DNA from: Leptospira perolatii
GTDB lineage: Bacteria > Spirochaetota > Leptospiria > Leptospirales > Leptospiraceae
DNA length: 64,000 nucleotides
NCBI RefSeq assembly: GCF_002811875.1
Contig: NZ_NPDZ01000001.1
Location: 682,001 to 746,000, forward strand
Reading direction: 5' to 3'
The notes below the pieces were generated by a model. That model searched no databases. It had not been told where the DNA came from and saw only the letters and a program-made list of their open reading frames with translations. Position 1 is the first letter of the stretch; each line of letters starts with the position of its first letter. Position numbers and translations under genes: made by a program. Positions 61,624-64,000 of the stretch are shown piece after piece.

Positions 61624-62019
61624 ATGGGAGTACTGGTTTCCTTCTACAATTTTCTTCCTTTATTAGGCTCTCAACCTTTTTTAATCATTGGAGCGTTTTC
61701 AGTTGGTTGGTGGACACCGATCACAAATGCTTTATTTGTTGTAGGAATCAGCGCCGGTCTCGCTTGGTTTTTCTATTACTATAAGCGTAAGGATCTTTTG
61801 GGTGGATTTTGGGTTGCCTTCCTAGTTTCTCTACTCGGTTCTTTGATTATTTTGTCCATTTTCCAGGACATCATTCGTGACACAGTGTTCTGGTTGATCT
61901 CTCCGAAGGTTGGAATCTATCAACTTTCGAACGTAAACTTGATCGCTGTTCTGTTAGGCGGCTATTTAGCACTCTATATAATGAATCGGATCAATCATAA
62001 CAAAGAACGTAGAGATTAA
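61624..62019 (+). CDS. Small membrane protein of unknown function
   Basis: A 131-residue protein with about four helices (FLIIGAFSVGWWTPITNALF, ALFVVGISAGLAWFFYYY, FWVAFLVSLLGSLIILSIF, VNLIAVLLGGYLALYIM) and a Lys/Arg-rich C-terminus. No family recognised. It overlaps the convergent glycosyltransferase by 4 bp. Confidence 0.6.
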   Translation: MGVLVSFYNFLPLLGSQPFLIIGAFSVGWWTPITNALFVVGISAGLAWFFYYYKRKDLLGGFWVAFLVSLLGSLIILSIFQDIIRDTVFWLISPKVGIYQLSNVNLIAVLLGGYLALYIMNRINHNKERRD

Positions 62020-62807
62020 GAATTCGTTTTCTTTTCGTCTCTGATTCGATCTTTCTCTGTCAGGCTCATCTCGAATACTTTCGCATATTTAAGAAAGTTA
62101 TAATAAAACCCCATAATCGCGAGAACCAATCCTCTTCTTCCGTCTAAGAAGCCGAATCGGACCAAATACATCCAAGCAAATTTGTAAAAAGCTTTTCCCA
62201 GAGACACAAAGAGTCCGATTCTTTTTCCTTTTGCGAACTTCTCTTGGGCGGAAAGATCGGAGTAGCGATTGATGAAGTTCAAATGATCGGATAAATTTTG
62301 ATAAGAATAATGAAATAGTGGGTTCTCTAACTTTTTCCCTTTTCCGGTTAATGTGACCGATTCGTGGACCTTTCCACCTTCGAATTTTCCCTTTTCCTTG
62401 CGAAACAAACGAACCTTATAATTAGGATACCAGCCTCCGTGCCGAATCCAGCGCCCCATGTACATTGTGAGTCTTGGAATTAAAAAACCGTCTTCTTCGG
62501 GTTCCCTACCACCGAAATACTCATAAATCTCTTCGGCGAGTTTTGGAGAGACCTCTTCGTCTGCATCTATCGTTAGGATCCAGTTATTTCTTGCGAGAGA
62601 AACTACATAGTTCTTTTGTGCGACGTAGTCGTCGAATTTGCGATACTCGACTAGAGCGCCTAATTTTTCTGCTAGTTCTTTGGTTCTATCCGTGGATCCC
62701 GAATCCAGGACGATGACCTCGCTGACAAACGAAAGTGAGGAAATGCAGCGAGCGATCGTATCTTCTTCGTTCAGAGTAATGATGCAAGCGGAGATGGAAA
62801 GAGGCAT
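62016..62807 (-). CDS. GT2 glycosyltransferase (WaaE-like)
   Basis: A 263-residue GT2 enzyme of the WaaE/KdtX type: SISACIITLNEEDTIARCI, VIVLDSGSTDRTKEL (first D), ILTIDADEEVS (DxD), GGWYPNYKVRLFRKEKGKFE and VHESV, then a C-terminal amphipathic or membrane region (GRRGLVLAIMGFYYNFLKY). Such enzymes often glycosylate the LPS core. The HATPase-like gene upstream ends with zero gap, so they are cotranscribed. Confidence 0.85.
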   Translation of the reverse strand: MPLSISACIITLNEEDTIARCISSLSFVSEVIVLDSGSTDRTKELAEKLGALVEYRKFDDYVAQKNYVVSLARNNWILTIDADEEVSPKLAEEIYEYFGGREPEEDGFLIPRLTMYMGRWIRHGGWYPNYKVRLFRKEKGKFEGGKVHESVTLTGKGKKLENPLFHYSYQNLSDHLNFINRYSDLSAQEKFAKGKRIGLFVSLGKAFYKFAWMYLVRFGFLDGRRGLVLAIMGFYYNFLKYAKVFEMSLTEKDRIRDEKKTNS

Positions 62808-63554
62808 TTAGTTTCGAATAAAATCCTGGTCTCTCACAGATTGAAAGGATTCGGTAAGAGGGATTTCCAACCTGGCGATGGTGGCATCTTTTCTGATTCC
62901 GATTCGAAAGTGGGAGGGATCTATTCCTTCTCCTTTCAGCATAATCAAAATGAGTGCGAGCCCCAATCCTGCCCCTTCCGTAGTGTCGATCTTGTCTGCG
63001 TTATCTAGGTAAAACTGGGCGATATCTCTGTACTGCATACCTTTTTCTAATTTTTCCCTGATCGACTTTTCTTCTTCGGGAAGGATTTCTATATTATTTA
63101 AGACCTCGATTCGGATTCCGTCAGCGCTGTAATCAAAGCTGATCAAACAGTAGTAACCTCGTTGTTTTGATTTCTTTCCGTAGATTTCAGACATGGACTC
63201 GGAAAAAATTTCTCTGTATTCCGAAACTCCTTTGGAGTATTGCGCTGGATCGTTTAGGTTGTACCCTTTTTCCTCAAAGTAGATTCTTTTTTGGTTTGCT
63301 TTACAGGCATTGATCGCCAACTCTTTCACGATAGTGTAGACAGTGGTAGCGAGAGTTGGAGTGGTCACCTTATCCAAGATGAGCTCGATCGCTTCCTGAA
63401 GGTGTTCCTCCACGGATTTGGTCATCCTGTGGGTTTTGAGGGAAAGAATCTTACCGTTCTCGACTGTAAGCCGGATATTATCGGAGATATCCCGGATTTC
63501 CTGTCCCATGGTCTTAAATTTTCCGGAAATCGTTTTGTTTGTCAAGAGACTCAT
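62808..63554 (-). CDS. HATPase-fold protein without a HisKA domain
   Basis: A 248-residue protein. Residues about 60-235 match a histidine-kinase-like ATPase: N-box VKELAINACKANQKRIYF, GIRIEVLNNIEIL (DNG-like, but with a changed G1), TEGAGLGLALILIMLKGEG (G2 lid) and ARLEIPLTE. There is no histidine phosphoacceptor domain, receiver or membrane helix. It may be an anti-sigma-type kinase or a regulator. It shares its core with the degenerate protein at 4940-5824. The GT2 gene follows without gap. Confidence 0.8.
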   Translation of the reverse strand: MSLLTNKTISGKFKTMGQEIRDISDNIRLTVENGKILSLKTHRMTKSVEEHLQEAIELILDKVTTPTLATTVYTIVKELAINACKANQKRIYFEEKGYNLNDPAQYSKGVSEYREIFSESMSEIYGKKSKQRGYYCLISFDYSADGIRIEVLNNIEILPEEEKSIREKLEKGMQYRDIAQFYLDNADKIDTTEGAGLGLALILIMLKGEGIDPSHFRIGIRKDATIARLEIPLTESFQSVRDQDFIRN

Positions 63555-64000
63555 TCCATCGCAATTAAAAAAGCAGCCTCGTTCTTCGATCTTATGGTTT
63601 GGAGTCTTGGTGTGTGCCTATCTATTTGTTCTGAACCAGGAAAGTTTTTCACAAACCTGGAGTTGGAAGGGCGCCTATGTTCTAAAACAAGGTTCTTCCG
63701 GGTACCAAGGTCCGGTAGAAATTGTTGTGAAAGACGGACTGGTGCAAAAAATACTTCCTTCGGAATCTTCTCAAGCTCCTGTCTTTATTCTTCCTGGATT
63801 TTGCGATGCATATGTAACTCTCGGTTCCAATTCATTAGGTGGCCAAAGAGACAAAAAAGAAACCGAAGAGGCTCTCAATTCTTTACTGCAACATGGGTTT
63901 ACTTTTGTGCAAAGTGTTGCAGATGGATCCTGGCTGGAGGAATTCGCAAAGAACCAAAGTAAAAACGGAAATTTTCCTCAGATTAAAGTAACTCCTCCTA
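63535..64000 (+). CDS. Amidohydrolase-like exported protein, 3'-truncated by window edge
   Basis: The frame is open to the window end. From about 63580 it encodes a hydrophobic signal or anchor (SSILWFGVLVCAYLFVL), then SFSQTWSWKGAYVL, VEIVVKDGLVQKI, VFILPGFCDAYVTLGSNS and HGFTFVQSVADGSW, an N-terminal pattern of imidazolonepropionase-like amidohydrolases (small beta domain, then the start of the metal barrel; the usual PG(l/f)xDxHxH has its His replaced, reading PGFCDAYVTLG). No ATG is available; TTG 63535 is the best start, overlapping the divergent gene by 20 bp, and ATT 63553, TTG 63607 and GTG 63610 are alternatives. Start and activity are uncertain. Confidence 0.65.
   Translation, partial: MFVKRLIPSQLKKQPRSSILWFGVLVCAYLFVLNQESFSQTWSWKGAYVLKQGSSGYQGPVEIVVKDGLVQKILPSESSQAPVFILPGFCDAYVTLGSNSLGGQRDKKETEEALNSLLQHGFTFVQSVADGSWLEEFAKNQSKNGNFPQIKVTPP

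Noticed and set aside
63291..63962. 223-codon plus-strand open frame
   Set aside because: Most of it is antisense to the HATPase gene, and its remainder is out of frame with the recognisable amidohydrolase.

Overview
The window looks like a chromosomal segment of a Leptospira species or close relative. Supporting signs are a flagellar cap gene (fliD), spirochaete-type lipoprotein signal peptides (loose lipoboxes such as LFC or YQC), many PAS/7TM sensor kinases and RsbU-type phosphatases, frequent TTG/GTG starts and moderate GC. This is inference from gene content; no rRNA or species marker is present. I see no phage, IS element, CRISPR array, tRNA or rRNA.

Layout. 1-4866: the 3' part of a hydrogenase-4/complex-I-like operon (HyfC-, HyfE-, HyfF-, HyfG- and ferredoxin/NuoB-like) whose NiFe ligands and most N2-cluster ligands are missing, so it resembles an energy-converting hydrogenase-related complex rather than a hydrogenase. 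4940-14441: a degenerate HATPase-like protein; a leftward operon of two sensor kinases plus an AmgK/MurU-like cell-wall-sugar recycling pair; an alpha/beta hydrolase; an unknown protein; an acyltransferase and a TMEM220-type protein. 14438-22554: GlcD-like FAD oxidase, polyphosphate kinase, DinB protein, rhomboid-like membrane protein, acyl-CoA dehydrogenase, B-box-like protein and GH25 muramidase. 22675-23299: a DUF433/DUF5615 toxin-antitoxin pair. 23366-26798: envelope proteins. 26960-29904: fliD and a partner. 29936-33486: two tandem 7TM-PAS-PP2C phosphatases.

34310-35002 is a gene-free stretch between two convergent genes. It holds two inverted copies of a ~121-bp structured repeat, one abutting each gene's 3' end, with further repeats and hairpins between them. 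35003-43702: ribF, a SpoIIAA-type STAS protein, a J-domain protein, manA, an HNH nuclease, a crotonase, a large hybrid histidine kinase and a DUF1292 protein. 43692-50465: a CPA1 antiporter and three paralogous lipoproteins made by tandem duplication. A decayed piece of the antiporter gene beside the second copy records the duplication. 50564-51298: an orphan MotA-like protein.

51343-51476 (minus strand) is the best non-coding candidate: a 6S RNA-like sequence. 51607-59334: a rightward run with a membrane glycosyltransferase, a Cys-rich small protein, RnfC/NqrA-like and RnfD-like proteins, PtsN, an ABC permease pair without ATPase or binding protein, and a PEGA-domain protein. 59390-64000: folC-aroE, a small membrane protein, a GT2 glycosyltransferase coupled to an HATPase-like protein, and the start of a secreted amidohydrolase cut by the window edge.

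Themes are membrane electron-transfer complexes that have lost canonical cofactors, PP2C/STAS and histidine-kinase signalling, and envelope-protein turnover by duplication. Functions are homology-based from reading the sequence; no database search was run.
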